A stretch of DNA of 64,000 bases, from NCBI GenBank assembly GCA_965530755.1, contig CBESNA010000007.1, positions 55,765 to 119,764 on the forward strand, given 5' to 3'. Each line of letters opens with the position of its first letter. Position 1 is the first letter of the stretch. Made by a program: the position numbers and the translations under genes. The DNA is from SZUA-35 sp965530755. Its GTDB lineage: Bacteria; Actinomycetota; Acidimicrobiia; Acidimicrobiales; SZUA-35. Under the pieces are notes generated by a model that made no database searches, had not been told where the DNA came from, and worked only from the letters and a program-made list of their open reading frames with translations. Positions 33,224-42,108 of the stretch are shown piece after piece.

Positions 33224-34066
33224 ATGATCGATGCGCTGGCTGATCGACCAGGATCCGGACGTCTCGATGGACGGGTCGCCATCGTTATGGGCGCCGGGCA
33301 GTCACCGGGCAGCGGGCCGGACGACTGCTCAGTGGGGAACGGCCGAGCCGCTGCCCTGCTGTTCGCCCGTGAAGGCGCCACGGTGCTCGCGGTCGATCGC
33401 GACGAGGACGCAGCATCAGAGACCGTGACGTTGATCGAAGCGGCCGGCGGAACGGCTGTCGCTCATCGAGCTGACGTCACCGTCGAGAGCGACCTCGCCT
33501 CGCTGCCCTCGGTGTGTATCCAACGTCTCGGGCCGCCGACGATCCTCCACAACAACGTTGGTATCGGCACCGGCGACGGTGGCGTCACCAGCCTCGACCG
33601 CGAGATCTGGGAACGCATCTTCGAGGTCAATGTCACGGGGATGTATCTCACCTGCAAACATCTGATCCCCGAGATGCGGGCCGCGGGCGGCGGAGCGATC
33701 GTCAACATCTCGTCGGTCGCTGCGATTGCCTCGACGCCCCTGGCCGCCTACAAGTCATCGAAGGCTGCTGTCAATGCCCTCACCCATCACCTGGCCACGG
33801 CCAACTTCAAACACGGGATTCGCGTGAATGCGATCATGCCAGGGTTGATGGACACACCGATGGCGATCGGAGGCCACAGCAGTGCACTCGACATCGACCC
33901 AGACGAGTTACGGGAGTCGCGGAACCGCATGGTCCCCCTCGGCCGCCGACAGGGCACGGCATGGGACACCGCCTACGCGGCTCTCTACCTCGTGTCAGAC
34001 GAAGCCAGATTCGTCACTGGAGTGATCCTGCCCGTCGACGGCGGCCAGCTTGCCCGGATCGGTTGA
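33224..34066 (+). CDS. short-chain dehydrogenase/reductase
   Basis: 280 residues from the ATG at 33224. The nucleotide-binding loop is long and unusual: MGAGQSPGSG, then an insertion before GNGRAAALLFAREGA. The rest is classical: LAVDRDED (acidic residue favouring NAD), HNNVGIG in place of NNAG, VNISSVAAI, and the catalytic Tyr-Lys as YKSSK. A DGGQLAR C-terminus closes the fold. The extended Gly loop is typical of one SDR subgroup in actinobacteria and proteobacteria, so it is probably intact. Substrate unknown. Confidence 0.87.
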   Translation: MIDALADRPGSGRLDGRVAIVMGAGQSPGSGPDDCSVGNGRAAALLFAREGATVLAVDRDEDAASETVTLIEAAGGTAVAHRADVTVESDLASLPSVCIQRLGPPTILHNNVGIGTGDGGVTSLDREIWERIFEVNVTGMYLTCKHLIPEMRAAGGGAIVNISSVAAIASTPLAAYKSSKAAVNALTHHLATANFKHGIRVNAIMPGLMDTPMAIGGHSSALDIDPDELRESRNRMVPLGRRQGTAWDTAYAALYLVSDEARFVTGVILPVDGGQLARIG

Positions 34067-34079
34067 TCGGCGGTCGTCG

Positions 34080-34331
34080 ATGGCAGAACGATTCAACATC
34101 GCCAAAGAAGTCGACGTTGCGCTGAGGGACTCGCCGGAACGGGCACTCCTGATTCTCCCAGCGCTGGCGGGCGAGATCCTGGCCGCCGGCGATCCGGTTT
34201 CGGTCGCCGACCTCGCCGACGTGCTGGGAATGTACGTGCTCCGGCGAGAACCCAATCATCATGTCGCCAGCGCCGTCCTCGCGATGCTTCGGACGTACGC
34301 CGTCGGCAACGCAGCCCACTTCAACAATTGA
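34080..34331 (+). CDS. 83-residue hypothetical protein
   Basis: Starts 14 bases after the SDR stop. The sequence MAERFNIAKEVDVALRDSPE, LLILPALAGEILAAGD and VADLADVLGMYVLRREPNHH looks like a compact all-helical protein. No recognised motif and no strong ribosome binding site; coupling to the SDR gene is likely. It may be an accessory protein of that enzyme or a small regulator. Confidence 0.55.
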   Translation: MAERFNIAKEVDVALRDSPERALLILPALAGEILAAGDPVSVADLADVLGMYVLRREPNHHVASAVLAMLRTYAVGNAAHFNN

Positions 34332-34390
34332 GTCCTCGCTGTTGCCGTTACGATCGGGGTGTTCGGTAGTCGAGGACGGTCGGGAGAGTC

Positions 34391-34852
34391 GTGGCGTTCG
34401 GTCAAGCTTCCGGTCCGCCTGCGACCGGCAAACAGGTGCGAGAGCTCCTCGAACTCCTGGCTGCCGCAGGGCACGCCGACTTCCGCGATGCGCGAGGACC
34501 CATGGGATTCACGCAACGTCAGGCCGGTGGCAAGTTCACGCGGGACGAGGCCGAGGCGTTCATCGAACAGCTGGAAGCTGAGGCCGATGGAACCGCTCCA
34601 CCCGGGGAGTCGTTCGCACCGCCTCCGGCCGGGACCGTCAGGCCCAAGACACCCAAGCCAGATCCAGGCAAAACCGGCGGTTGGCGCTCGCAACTGCCCA
34701 ACGCATCACCGCCGGCGTCGACACCGAGCCAACCGAAGCGTGCCGTCAAGAAGAGCACATCCAAGTCCCCCGAGCTCGACCTCAGCGAGGTCTCGGCCGA
34801 GGAGTTGGCAGCAGAACTCCAAGGTCGAGGGTGGATTGTTCTCGATCCCTGA
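34391..34852 (+). CDS. actinobacterial hypothetical protein
   Basis: 153 residues, GTG start with GGGAG five bases upstream. A conserved-looking N-terminal domain (GQASGPPATGKQVRELLELL; GFTQRQAGGKFTRDEAEAFI) is followed by a Pro/Ala/Lys-rich disordered linker and a short C-terminal helix pair ending ELQGRGWIVLDP. This layout recurs in actinobacteria; the function is not known to me. It is 60 bases before pta, same strand. Confidence 0.65.
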   Translation: MAFGQASGPPATGKQVRELLELLAAAGHADFRDARGPMGFTQRQAGGKFTRDEAEAFIEQLEAEADGTAPPGESFAPPPAGTVRPKTPKPDPGKTGGWRSQLPNASPPASTPSQPKRAVKKSTSKSPELDLSEVSAEELAAELQGRGWIVLDP

Positions 34853-34912
34853 CGACACATCGCGCTCCACCAGCCCGGGAGTCGAGGAGACTGCGCACTA
34901 CGGTCGAAGCCG

Positions 34913-37003
34913 ATGACAGCACCACCGTCCCATGCGTTGTTCGTCCTGGCTGCCGAGGGTCGAAGCGGCAAGTCGCTCGTTGCCCTCGGCCTGGTCGACG
35001 CCCTGAGCCGTCGGGTGGGCCGCGTCGGCGTGTTCCGCCCGGTCGTGCACGACGCCGACGCACCAGACGAGATCATCGATCTCTTGGCCAACCGATCCGA
35101 CCCTCCGCTCCCCTCGGCGGTCGGTGTCACGTACGACGACGTGCATGACGACGCTGACGCGGCGATGGCATCAGTCCTCGAGAAGTATCACGAGCTCGCC
35201 GCCCGGTGCGACGCAGTCATCGTGGTCGGGTCGGACTACAGCGAAGTGGCCAGCCCCATCGAGCTGGGCGTCAACGGTCGCATCGCCGCCAACCTCGGGG
35301 TGCCCGTGGTCGCCGTCGTCAGTGCGCGAGCTCGTCAGCAAGATGACATCGGGCACCTGGTCGACCTCACGATCAACGAGCTCCGTCATGCTCACGCCTC
35401 CGTCCTGGCCGTCGTGGTCAACCGGGTCGACCCTGACGCCGTTTCCAGCGTCCGTCGCCATTTCGAGCGGCATCGCTGCGGCGGCGACGAGCCGGTGAAG
35501 ATCTGGGTGGTTCCCGAGGATCCGCTCGTGGCGGCCCCGCAGGTCGCCGACGCACTGGCGGCGGTCGACGGTTCTCTCATCGCCGGCGACGATCACCTCC
35601 TCGAACGGGTCTACCTCGACACGCTGGTCTGTGCCATGAACGTCGAGCACGTGCTCGGGTACCTCGAGGACGGTCAACTCTGCATCGCCGCCGGCGACCG
35701 ATCCGACGTGCTCTTGGCCCTGGCCGCCAGCTGTGCCTCGCTCGATGCCCCCACCGTGTCGGCGGTCGTGCTCACCGGCGGTTTCGTCCCCAACTCCGAC
35801 GTGGCCCGATTGATCGCCGGAATCGACGCACACCTTCCGATCATTTCCACCGAGATGGATTCCTTCGATACTGCGGCCGCCATCGCCGCCACCCACGCCA
35901 CGTTGTCGAGATCATCGACGCGGCGGATCGACCGGGCCCTTGCCACCTTCGAGAACCACCTCGGCGCCGACGTGGTCGAGGTCCTCGAAGGCATCCCTCG
36001 CACAACGGCGGTGACGCCTCTCATGTTCGAGCTGCAACTGATCGAGCTGGCCCGGGCCGTCCCGCGTCACATCGTGCTGCCCGAGGGCGAGGACGACCGT
36101 GTGCTCCAGGCCGCCGCCACACTCAGAGCTCGCGACGTGGCTCGCCTCACGATCCTCGGAGACCCTGGCGCCGTACGATCTCGCGCCTCTGCGCTCGGCC
36201 TCAGACTCGACGACGTCGACATCATGAATCCGGCGACGAATGAACGCCGCGAGGAGTACGCCCGGATCTACACCGACCTGAGATCACATCGCGGCATGAG
36301 CCTCGACCCGGCGCTCGACATCATGCGCGATGTGTCGTACTTCGGCACGATGATGGTTCACTTGGGCCACGCCGACGGCATGGTGTCTGGTGCCGCTCAC
36401 TCGACCGCGCACACTGTCACGCCGGCGTTCGAGATCATCAAGACCGAGCCCGGCGTCGACGTCGTGTCGTCAGTGTTCTTCATGTGCCTGGCCGACCGAG
36501 TGCTGGTCTACGGGGACTGCGCAATCATTCCCGAGCCGACAGTCGATGAACTCGCCGACATCGCCATCGCTTCGGCGGCCACGGCGGCACGATTCGGCGT
36601 TGAACCCCGGATCGCAATGCTCTCGTACTCCACGGGCGAGTCTGGATCGGGCGCCGACGTCGAGAAGGTTCGGGCTGCGACCGCCCTGGTCCGTCAGCGG
36701 CGGCCTGACCTGAAGGTGGAGGGGCCGGTGCAGTACGACGCCGCCATCGATGCCGACGTGGCGTCGTCGAAGATGCCAGGCTCAGAGGTCGCCGGTCGGG
36801 CCACGGTCTTCGTCTTCCCCGATTTGAACACAGGCAACAACACGTACAAGGCGGTGCAGCGCTCGGCAGGAGCTATCGCCATCGGGCCGGTCCTGCAGGG
36901 TCTTGCGAAGCCGATCAACGATCTCTCTCGAGGCGCCACCGTGCGCGACATCGTCAACACGGTGGCCATCACTGCCGCCCAAGCAGCAGCGATCGACCGG
37001 TGA
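34913..37003 (+). CDS. pta: phosphate acetyltransferase
   Basis: 696 residues, the long form. Residues 1-200 are the P-loop-like N-terminal domain (LAAEGRSGKSLVALGLVDAL); a DRTGG regulatory domain follows. The catalytic PTA domain occupies about 370-690, with ARAVPRHIVLPEGEDDRVLQA, ADGMVSGAAHSTAHT and FVFPDLNTGNNTYKAVQR. It interconverts acetyl-CoA and acetyl phosphate. The stop overlaps the ackA start (GTGA), forming the classical acetate node: acetate overflow and ATP formation, or acetate activation. Confidence 0.95.
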   Translation: MTAPPSHALFVLAAEGRSGKSLVALGLVDALSRRVGRVGVFRPVVHDADAPDEIIDLLANRSDPPLPSAVGVTYDDVHDDADAAMASVLEKYHELAARCDAVIVVGSDYSEVASPIELGVNGRIAANLGVPVVAVVSARARQQDDIGHLVDLTINELRHAHASVLAVVVNRVDPDAVSSVRRHFERHRCGGDEPVKIWVVPEDPLVAAPQVADALAAVDGSLIAGDDHLLERVYLDTLVCAMNVEHVLGYLEDGQLCIAAGDRSDVLLALAASCASLDAPTVSAVVLTGGFVPNSDVARLIAGIDAHLPIISTEMDSFDTAAAIAATHATLSRSSTRRIDRALATFENHLGADVVEVLEGIPRTTAVTPLMFELQLIELARAVPRHIVLPEGEDDRVLQAAATLRARDVARLTILGDPGAVRSRASALGLRLDDVDIMNPATNERREEYARIYTDLRSHRGMSLDPALDIMRDVSYFGTMMVHLGHADGMVSGAAHSTAHTVTPAFEIIKTEPGVDVVSSVFFMCLADRVLVYGDCAIIPEPTVDELADIAIASAATAARFGVEPRIAMLSYSTGESGSGADVEKVRAATALVRQRRPDLKVEGPVQYDAAIDADVASSKMPGSEVAGRATVFVFPDLNTGNNTYKAVQRSAGAIAIGPVLQGLAKPINDLSRGATVRDIVNTVAITAAQAAAIDR

Positions 37004-38187
37004 GTCACCGTCCGGTGGTACTCGTCCTCAACTGTGGCTCGTCGTCGGTCAAGTACGAACTCGTCGAGCCAGACACCGGCCGGCGACTCGCAAAGGGTCA
37101 GGTGGAGCGCATCGGCGGGCCGGGGGCCCACCTCCACCACACGAGCGACCACGACGAGTTCGACCGGCCGGTCGAGGCGTCCGGCCACGCTGAGGCCATG
37201 GCGCACGTACTCGAGGCGTTCGCTGGTCACGGCCCCGACCTGGCCGGCTCCGAGCTGGCAGCGGTCGGTCACCGAGTGGTGATGGGCGGGCTCGAATTCT
37301 CGGCGCCGACCCTGATCGACGACGACGTCGAGGCAACGGTCGAACGGTTGTCGCCTCTCGCCCCACTGCACAATCCGGCCAACATCGCCGGCATCCGGGT
37401 GGCGCGTGCCGCCCTTCCAGACACACCCCATGTGGCGGTGTTCGACACGGCCTTCTTCAATGCTTTGCCTGAAGAGGCCACCACCTACGCGATCGACCGA
37501 CATGTGGCAGCCGAACACGGCATCCGACGCTACGGATTCCACGGGACGTCACACCGGTACGTGTCGGGTCGAGCGGCTGAGCTGCTCGGCCGGAGCGACC
37601 TCCGTCAGATCGTGCTGCACCTCGGGAACGGGGCATCGGCGGCCGCCATCGTCAGCGGTCGACCAGTGGCGATCAGCATGGGTCTCACCCCACTCGAGGG
37701 TCTGGTGATGGGTACCCGGTCGGGTGACCTCGACCCAGCCATCGTGCTGTATCTGCAGCGGGAGGCCGGAATGTCAGTCGACGAAGTTGATGACCTGCTC
37801 AATCGGCGCAGCGGCCTGACCGGACTCTGCGGCCACAGCGACCTGCGTGACGTCCGCGCTGCTGCCGATGCCGGCAACGCCGCCGCGCTGCTGGCCATCG
37901 ACGTCTACGTGCGGCGCATCAAGCACTACCTGGGGGCGTACGCCGCCATCATGGGCGGCGTTGACGCCATCACGTTCACCGCCGGTGTGGGCGAACACGA
38001 TGCGGTGATTCGAGCTCGGGTCGCCGACGGACTCGGATTCCTGGGGATCGACATCGATCCGGCCGGCAACGCAATCGACGGCGGCGAGCGTGTGATCTCG
38101 AGGGCAGAGGCTCAGGTCAAGGTCATGGTGGTCCCCACCGACGAGTCATTGGCGATCGCCCGGGAGACGCTCGACGTCGTCGCGTGA
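37000..38187 (+). CDS. ackA: acetate kinase
   Basis: 395 residues, GTG start overlapping pta by four bases. Motifs of the ASKHA fold are complete: VLNCGSSSVKYEL at the N-terminus, GHRVVMGG, FDTAFFNALPE, HGTSHRYVSGRA, LHLGNGASAAAI, MGLTPLEGLVMGTRSGDLDP and FTAGVGEHDAVIR. It makes ATP and acetate from acetyl phosphate, or the reverse. Together with Pta it is sufficient for reversible acetate metabolism. No phosphoketolase gene, a frequent partner, is visible nearby. Confidence 0.96.
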   Translation: MSHRPVVLVLNCGSSSVKYELVEPDTGRRLAKGQVERIGGPGAHLHHTSDHDEFDRPVEASGHAEAMAHVLEAFAGHGPDLAGSELAAVGHRVVMGGLEFSAPTLIDDDVEATVERLSPLAPLHNPANIAGIRVARAALPDTPHVAVFDTAFFNALPEEATTYAIDRHVAAEHGIRRYGFHGTSHRYVSGRAAELLGRSDLRQIVLHLGNGASAAAIVSGRPVAISMGLTPLEGLVMGTRSGDLDPAIVLYLQREAGMSVDEVDDLLNRRSGLTGLCGHSDLRDVRAAADAGNAAALLAIDVYVRRIKHYLGAYAAIMGGVDAITFTAGVGEHDAVIRARVADGLGFLGIDIDPAGNAIDGGERVISRAEAQVKVMVVPTDESLAIARETLDVVA

Positions 38188-38254
38188 GCGCCGCGCTCCC
38201 CGATCTCACGGGGACTCGTCAGCGCAGGAGCCCGGTTCCCCAATTCGCCGAATG

Positions 38255-39114
38255 TCAATTGCCGGGCGCCGCTCCGAGCGCGGTTTGGAGTTCCTCGACG
38301 GTGATGCCGAGCTCGGCTGCGGCAGCAGCCATGTCAGGCCCTTGCGGGTCGGCGGCTCCGTCCGCCGGGGCACCTTCCTCGTCCTCGGTACCACCGCTCG
38401 AGGCACCCACGCTCGTCTCGCCGTCCTCGAACTCGACGACCCGATCAGGGTTGACCGTCGTCGGATCACCATCCGATGTCGCGGTCACGTCGCCGCCACG
38501 CACCAGGCGAACGTAGTTCTCGCCCCGTTCGGCATCGATTCCATCGGGGCCGTCTGCGTTCTTGGTGTCGAACCGAACAGCGCCGGCGCCGTGGGTGCCG
38601 TCGCCGACGAGGTAGAAGTAGTCGGTGTCGACCCACGGCCACCCGGCCGAGAAATCTCTGATCGACCACAGCTCGTCGATGTTGGGAAGACGCCACTCGG
38701 CAACGTCGCCCGTTGTGAGGGATTCGCAGTAACCCGCCGCGTCTGACCATGGCATCGAGGCGTCCGACAGGTCCTGAGTCCACAGCAGACCAGTGACGTC
38801 GTCGTTCACGGTGCCGTCTTCGTTGTCGGTGTAGCTGGGGGTGTTGCCGGTGTATTGCGCATCCTGCCCATAGAAGGCTTCCCCAACGCCTGGACAGTCG
38901 ATGAGTTCGCCGGTGTCGTAACAGGTGCCCTGGTTGGTGTCGACGATGGCGTAGGCGAGGTCACGACCGGCGGAGGTGTCGACCGCCGCATCGGAGTTGT
39001 CAGCGGCGACTGCCTCGTTTGCAGTCGAGGCGGCTTCGTCGTCTTCACCGCAGGCTCCGGCAAAAGGGCCAACACAACGACCAGGACCAAGGGAATTCGA
39101 CCTCGTGTGGACAT
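38255..39114 (-). CDS. DUF1566 lipoprotein with frameshift in the signal peptide
   Basis: The ATG at 39114 has AAGGA eight bases upstream and begins a signal peptide (MSTRGRIPLVLVVVLALL), but this frame then leaves the mature protein. The mature part lies in another frame: FAGACGEDDEAAS (lipobox plus Cys), then NTPSYTDNEDGTVNDDVTGL, LLWTQDLSD, WRLPNIDELWSI and DTDYFYLVGDGTHG, a DUF1566/Lcl C-terminal domain used in surface lectin-like proteins. One extra base in the run of four A at 39062-39065 would join them into a perfect lipoprotein. It is either a sequencing error or a phase-variable/decayed gene. Confidence 0.72.
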
Positions 39115-39248
39115 CGAGGAAGTCCTTCCAGATTGGGATCATGTCTCGCTTCGACCCATCGTGGCCGCTGAACCTGTGGGGGCCCTGTGAGCCGACCCAC
39201 GGGATCGGGGCGAGCTGGTGCCTCCACCATCAGGACGTTGTGCCCTGG

Positions 39249-39275
39249 TTGACCCACCCGGCGCGTCCATATGAT
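39249..39275 (+). promoter_or_regulatory. promoter of the arsenic-type operon
   Basis: TTGACC (39249-39254), a 15-base spacer and TATGAT (39270-39275) lie immediately before the GTG at 39282 with six bases between, so the transcript is probably leaderless. The short spacer would favour repressor control by the ArsR protein it expresses. Confidence 0.5.
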
Positions 39276-39281
39276 CGGGCC

Positions 39282-39557
39282 GTGAACGATTCAATGATGA
39301 TTGAAGTGTTCCGGGCGCTGGGCGACCCGGTGCGGTGGACGATCGTGAACGAACTGCGCCATGGCACGCGGTGTGCATGTGTCCTCAGCTCGGTGGCCGA
39401 AGTGTCGCCATCGTTGTTGTCGCATCACCTCAAGACGCTCCGAGAAGCCGGCCTCATCACGGGTGAACGACGGGGCCGGTGGATCGACTACGCCCTTGCC
39501 CCCGAAGTGTTCGAGCGCTTGTCCGACGCGCTGGTTCCCGAGGCGGTGGCGGTCTGA
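39282..39557 (+). CDS. arsR: ArsR-family regulator (arsenic cluster)
   Basis: 91 residues from the GTG at 39282. The winged helix is clear (FRALGDPVRWTIVNELRHGT; SLLSHHLKTLREAGLI; RRGRWIDYALAPEVF). Cysteines CAC (residues about 28-30, in GTRCACVLSS) fall at the start of the recognition region and resemble the As(III)-binding cysteines of some ArsR subfamilies. The stop overlaps the permease start by one base (TGATG). Neighbours (CSCS permease, thioredoxin-like, Acr3) support arsenic or antimony sensing. Confidence 0.85.
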   Translation: MNDSMMIEVFRALGDPVRWTIVNELRHGTRCACVLSSVAEVSPSLLSHHLKTLREAGLITGERRGRWIDYALAPEVFERLSDALVPEAVAV

Positions 39558-40606
39558 TGGCCATCGCACACAAGCCCCCGGACGTGAGCCTCCGCCAACG
39601 CCGTTGGCTGACACTTGGAGCAGCCGGTGCGTTGTGGCTGGTGCTGTACCGCTTGAACGAACCCTTCTGGGACTGGTTGCTCTACGACACGATCGGACTC
39701 GTCGCCGACACCCGCTTCGCGGAATCGGTGCACTTCTTCTTCTACGACGTCACCAAGATCGCTCTCTTGCTGACCGGTGTGATCTTCGTGGTGACAGTGC
39801 TTCGCAGTTTCATGTCGGTCGAACGCACCCGTGCGCTACTCGGGGGTCGGCGCGAGGGAGTCGGAAACGTGCTCGCGTCCGGGCTCGGCGTGGTCACCCC
39901 GTTCTGTTCGTGTTCTGCGGTGCCGGCATTCATCGGGTTCGTCGCGGCAGGTGTTCCTCTCGGGGTGACCCTCAGCTTCCTGATCGCCAGTCCGCTGGTC
40001 AACGAGGTGGCAATCGTGCTGCTTCTCGGCCTGTTCGGCTGGAAGATCACCGCCCTCTACGTCGCCGGCGGGATGGCCATCGCGATCGTGGCCGGGTTCG
40101 TACTCGGCCGCATGAAGCTCGAACGCTGGGTCGAGCCCTTCGTGTTCGAAACCCGACTCCGCGGCAAGGTGATCGACCCCGCGGCCGGTCTCAACTGGGA
40201 CGACCGCATCGCCATGGGACGCGAGGAAGTCGCGACGATCCTCCGCAAGATCTGGCCATACCTCCTCGTCGGCATCGCTCTGGGAGCGGCAATCCACGGC
40301 TGGGTTCCCGAAACCTGGATCGCCGACCATGCGTCGTCTGGAGGGTGGGGTGTGCTGGTCGCTGTCGGATTGGGTGTCCCGCTGTACTCCAACGCAGCCG
40401 GCGTCCTGCCGTTGGTCGAAGCGCTCCACGACAAGGGACTCCCGATGGGGACGGTGCTGGCGTTCATGATGAGCGTCGTCGCCCTGTCCGCCCCGGAAGT
40501 GATCCTGCTGCGCCGTGTTCTGCAGAAGCAGCTCATCGCCACCTACGTGGGCGTGGTCGCGGTCGGGATCCTCGCCACTGGCTACCTGTTCAACCTCGTC
40601 ATATGA
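39557..40606 (+). CDS. permease of the ArsP/DUF318 family
   Basis: 349 residues. About eight to ten membrane helices with the family hallmark TPFCSCSAVPAFIGF (two Cys in helix) and a matching repeat in the second half (GVPLYSNAAGVLPLVEAL). Proteins of this type export organoarsenicals (ArsP) or other soft metals. It is translationally coupled to ArsR upstream and overlaps the possible upstream start of the thioredoxin-like gene downstream. ArsP is the likeliest identity, but Cu/Zn exporters share the fold. Confidence 0.85.
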   Translation: MAIAHKPPDVSLRQRRWLTLGAAGALWLVLYRLNEPFWDWLLYDTIGLVADTRFAESVHFFFYDVTKIALLLTGVIFVVTVLRSFMSVERTRALLGGRREGVGNVLASGLGVVTPFCSCSAVPAFIGFVAAGVPLGVTLSFLIASPLVNEVAIVLLLGLFGWKITALYVAGGMAIAIVAGFVLGRMKLERWVEPFVFETRLRGKVIDPAAGLNWDDRIAMGREEVATILRKIWPYLLVGIALGAAIHGWVPETWIADHASSGGWGVLVAVGLGVPLYSNAAGVLPLVEALHDKGLPMGTVLAFMMSVVALSAPEVILLRRVLQKQLIATYVGVVAVGILATGYLFNLVI

Positions 40607-40617
40607 AGGAGAAGAAG

Positions 40618-40854
40618 ATGGACATCAAGATCCTGGGCACTGGGTGCGCCAAATGCCAGTCACTCGAAGCGCTCACCCACGAGGCCGCAGACGAACTCGG
40701 CCTCGCCGCTGATTTCGAAAAGGTCACCGACCCGGGCGAGATCGCCTCGTGGGGCGTCATGGCAACCCCGGCACTCGTGATCGACGACGAGGTCGTCGTC
40801 TCGGGCCGAGTCCCCACCAAAGCGGACATCACCGCCATGTTGAGCGATCGCTGA
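40618..40854 (+). CDS. small thioredoxin-like (redox-active disulfide) protein
   Basis: 78 residues from the ATG at 40618 with AAGGAG six bases upstream; an in-frame ATG at 40603 overlaps the permease stop. A glutaredoxin-like fold with active site GCAKCQSL (CXXC), the cis-Pro in MATPALVIDDEVV and a compact C-terminus: the redox-active disulfide protein 2/MTH895 type. These genes regularly sit behind DUF318 permeases and may deliver electrons or metal. No arsenate reductase is encoded nearby, so it could also help reduce arsenate. Confidence 0.85.
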   Translation: MDIKILGTGCAKCQSLEALTHEAADELGLAADFEKVTDPGEIASWGVMATPALVIDDEVVVSGRVPTKADITAMLSDR

Positions 40855-40902
40855 ATCGCGACGCATGCGCGATCTCGACCGGCCCCGCCAGCCCTCCAAG
40901 AA

Positions 40903-42033
40903 CTAGATTGAGGCCTTGGCCCTGCTGGGATCGGGCGCCAGACGCCCGCCATTTCGATCGTGCACATCGGCGGCCGCCGCAGTTGGCGTGACGTACGGGA
41001 AATTGCGTTTGAACGAGGTACTCGCTCGCTCGAGGGTGTAGTAGCTGATCGTGGTCGGCACCAGGGTGACCGCGAGATACACCAAGAACTGCAACACCAT
41101 CGGTCGCCCCTCGAGGAGACCAGGCGCCTGTTGATTGACGAAAGTGCGAGCAACAACATGCCAGAGGTAGAAGCCATACGACACTGAGCCGAGCCATCGC
41201 ACTGGACGACGATCGAACAAGAACTGAAAAACGCGACTCTCGCCCCGAGCAGCCGCCCACACGATGCCACTGAGAGCCAGGACGAGGAAGGTTTCAGTCG
41301 GCACCAACCAGTGGCTCATGCCGAACTCGACCTGAAGCATGCGCAGCGAGAAGTACACGACGCCGCCCGCCACGCCGATCCAGGTCACGATCCTGGGGTG
41401 GGCGAGCCCGCGATGGGCAAGCGCAGCGAGCAGGCAACCACCCAAGAGCCCGGTGAACGCCGCCGGCGGAAGGATCCCAGTCAGCTCCATTCGCTGCGAC
41501 ACGATCAACGTCAACAAACTGCCGCTCATCAGTATCGAGAACATTCGCAGCACGCTCATCCTGCGCGTCAACAGGACCACGAAGGGCACGAAGAGATAGA
41601 ACTGCTCCTCGACCGCAAGGCTCCACAAGTGATACGCGCCGTCGGGGCCGTAGCCAAGGGCAGCCATGCGATAGTTGCCAAGGTATGTGAAGTACCAGGC
41701 CAGCCCATCGGCATCATCAAAGAGGCCGAGCATCGTCGTGACGATCAGGTAGAGGTAGAGCGCCGGGACCAGACGGAGAAGTCGCCTGGCGAAGAAGGCG
41801 AGCACCGGCTGTCGCCAGTGAGTGTCGCTCGCAGCCATCTTGCGCCGAGTGTCGAGCAAGATTCCGGTGATGAGATAGCCGCTGAGGACAAAGAAGAGCT
41901 CGACGCCCAAGTAGGGCCACAGCGGTTCATTGGCGAAGTGCTCGGTTCCGAACCAGTGGCCGAACGCAACGAAGAGCACCGCTATCGCACGCAGCCCATC
42001 GAGTTGCGCCCGGTGTCCCTGTGGAATCCCCAT
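40903..42033 (-). CDS. acyltransferase 3 family membrane protein (OafA-like)
   Basis: 376 residues from the ATG at 42033, which has GGAGGCGG just upstream. Ten or so membrane helices. The family motifs are HRAQLDGLRAIAVLFVAFGHW at the start, LGVELFFVLSGYLITGIL, FFARRLLRLVPALYLYL, and YHLWSLAVEEQFYLFVP. Members transfer acyl groups to cell-surface glycans or lipids. It lies on the opposite strand between the arsR-permease-thioredoxin genes and acr3, splitting the arsenic cluster. Confidence 0.9.
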   Translation of the reverse strand: MGIPQGHRAQLDGLRAIAVLFVAFGHWFGTEHFANEPLWPYLGVELFFVLSGYLITGILLDTRRKMAASDTHWRQPVLAFFARRLLRLVPALYLYLIVTTMLGLFDDADGLAWYFTYLGNYRMAALGYGPDGAYHLWSLAVEEQFYLFVPFVVLLTRRMSVLRMFSILMSGSLLTLIVSQRMELTGILPPAAFTGLLGGCLLAALAHRGLAHPRIVTWIGVAGGVVYFSLRMLQVEFGMSHWLVPTETFLVLALSGIVWAAARGESRVFQFLFDRRPVRWLGSVSYGFYLWHVVARTFVNQQAPGLLEGRPMVLQFLVYLAVTLVPTTISYYTLERASTSFKRNFPYVTPTAAAADVHDRNGGRLAPDPSRAKASI

Positions 42034-42108
42034 CCGCCTCCAATCGGCCAAGCACCGATCGAGATGAGGCCGCCGCCATACTGAGTGGCCCATGCAACTG
42101 AGCTTCCG

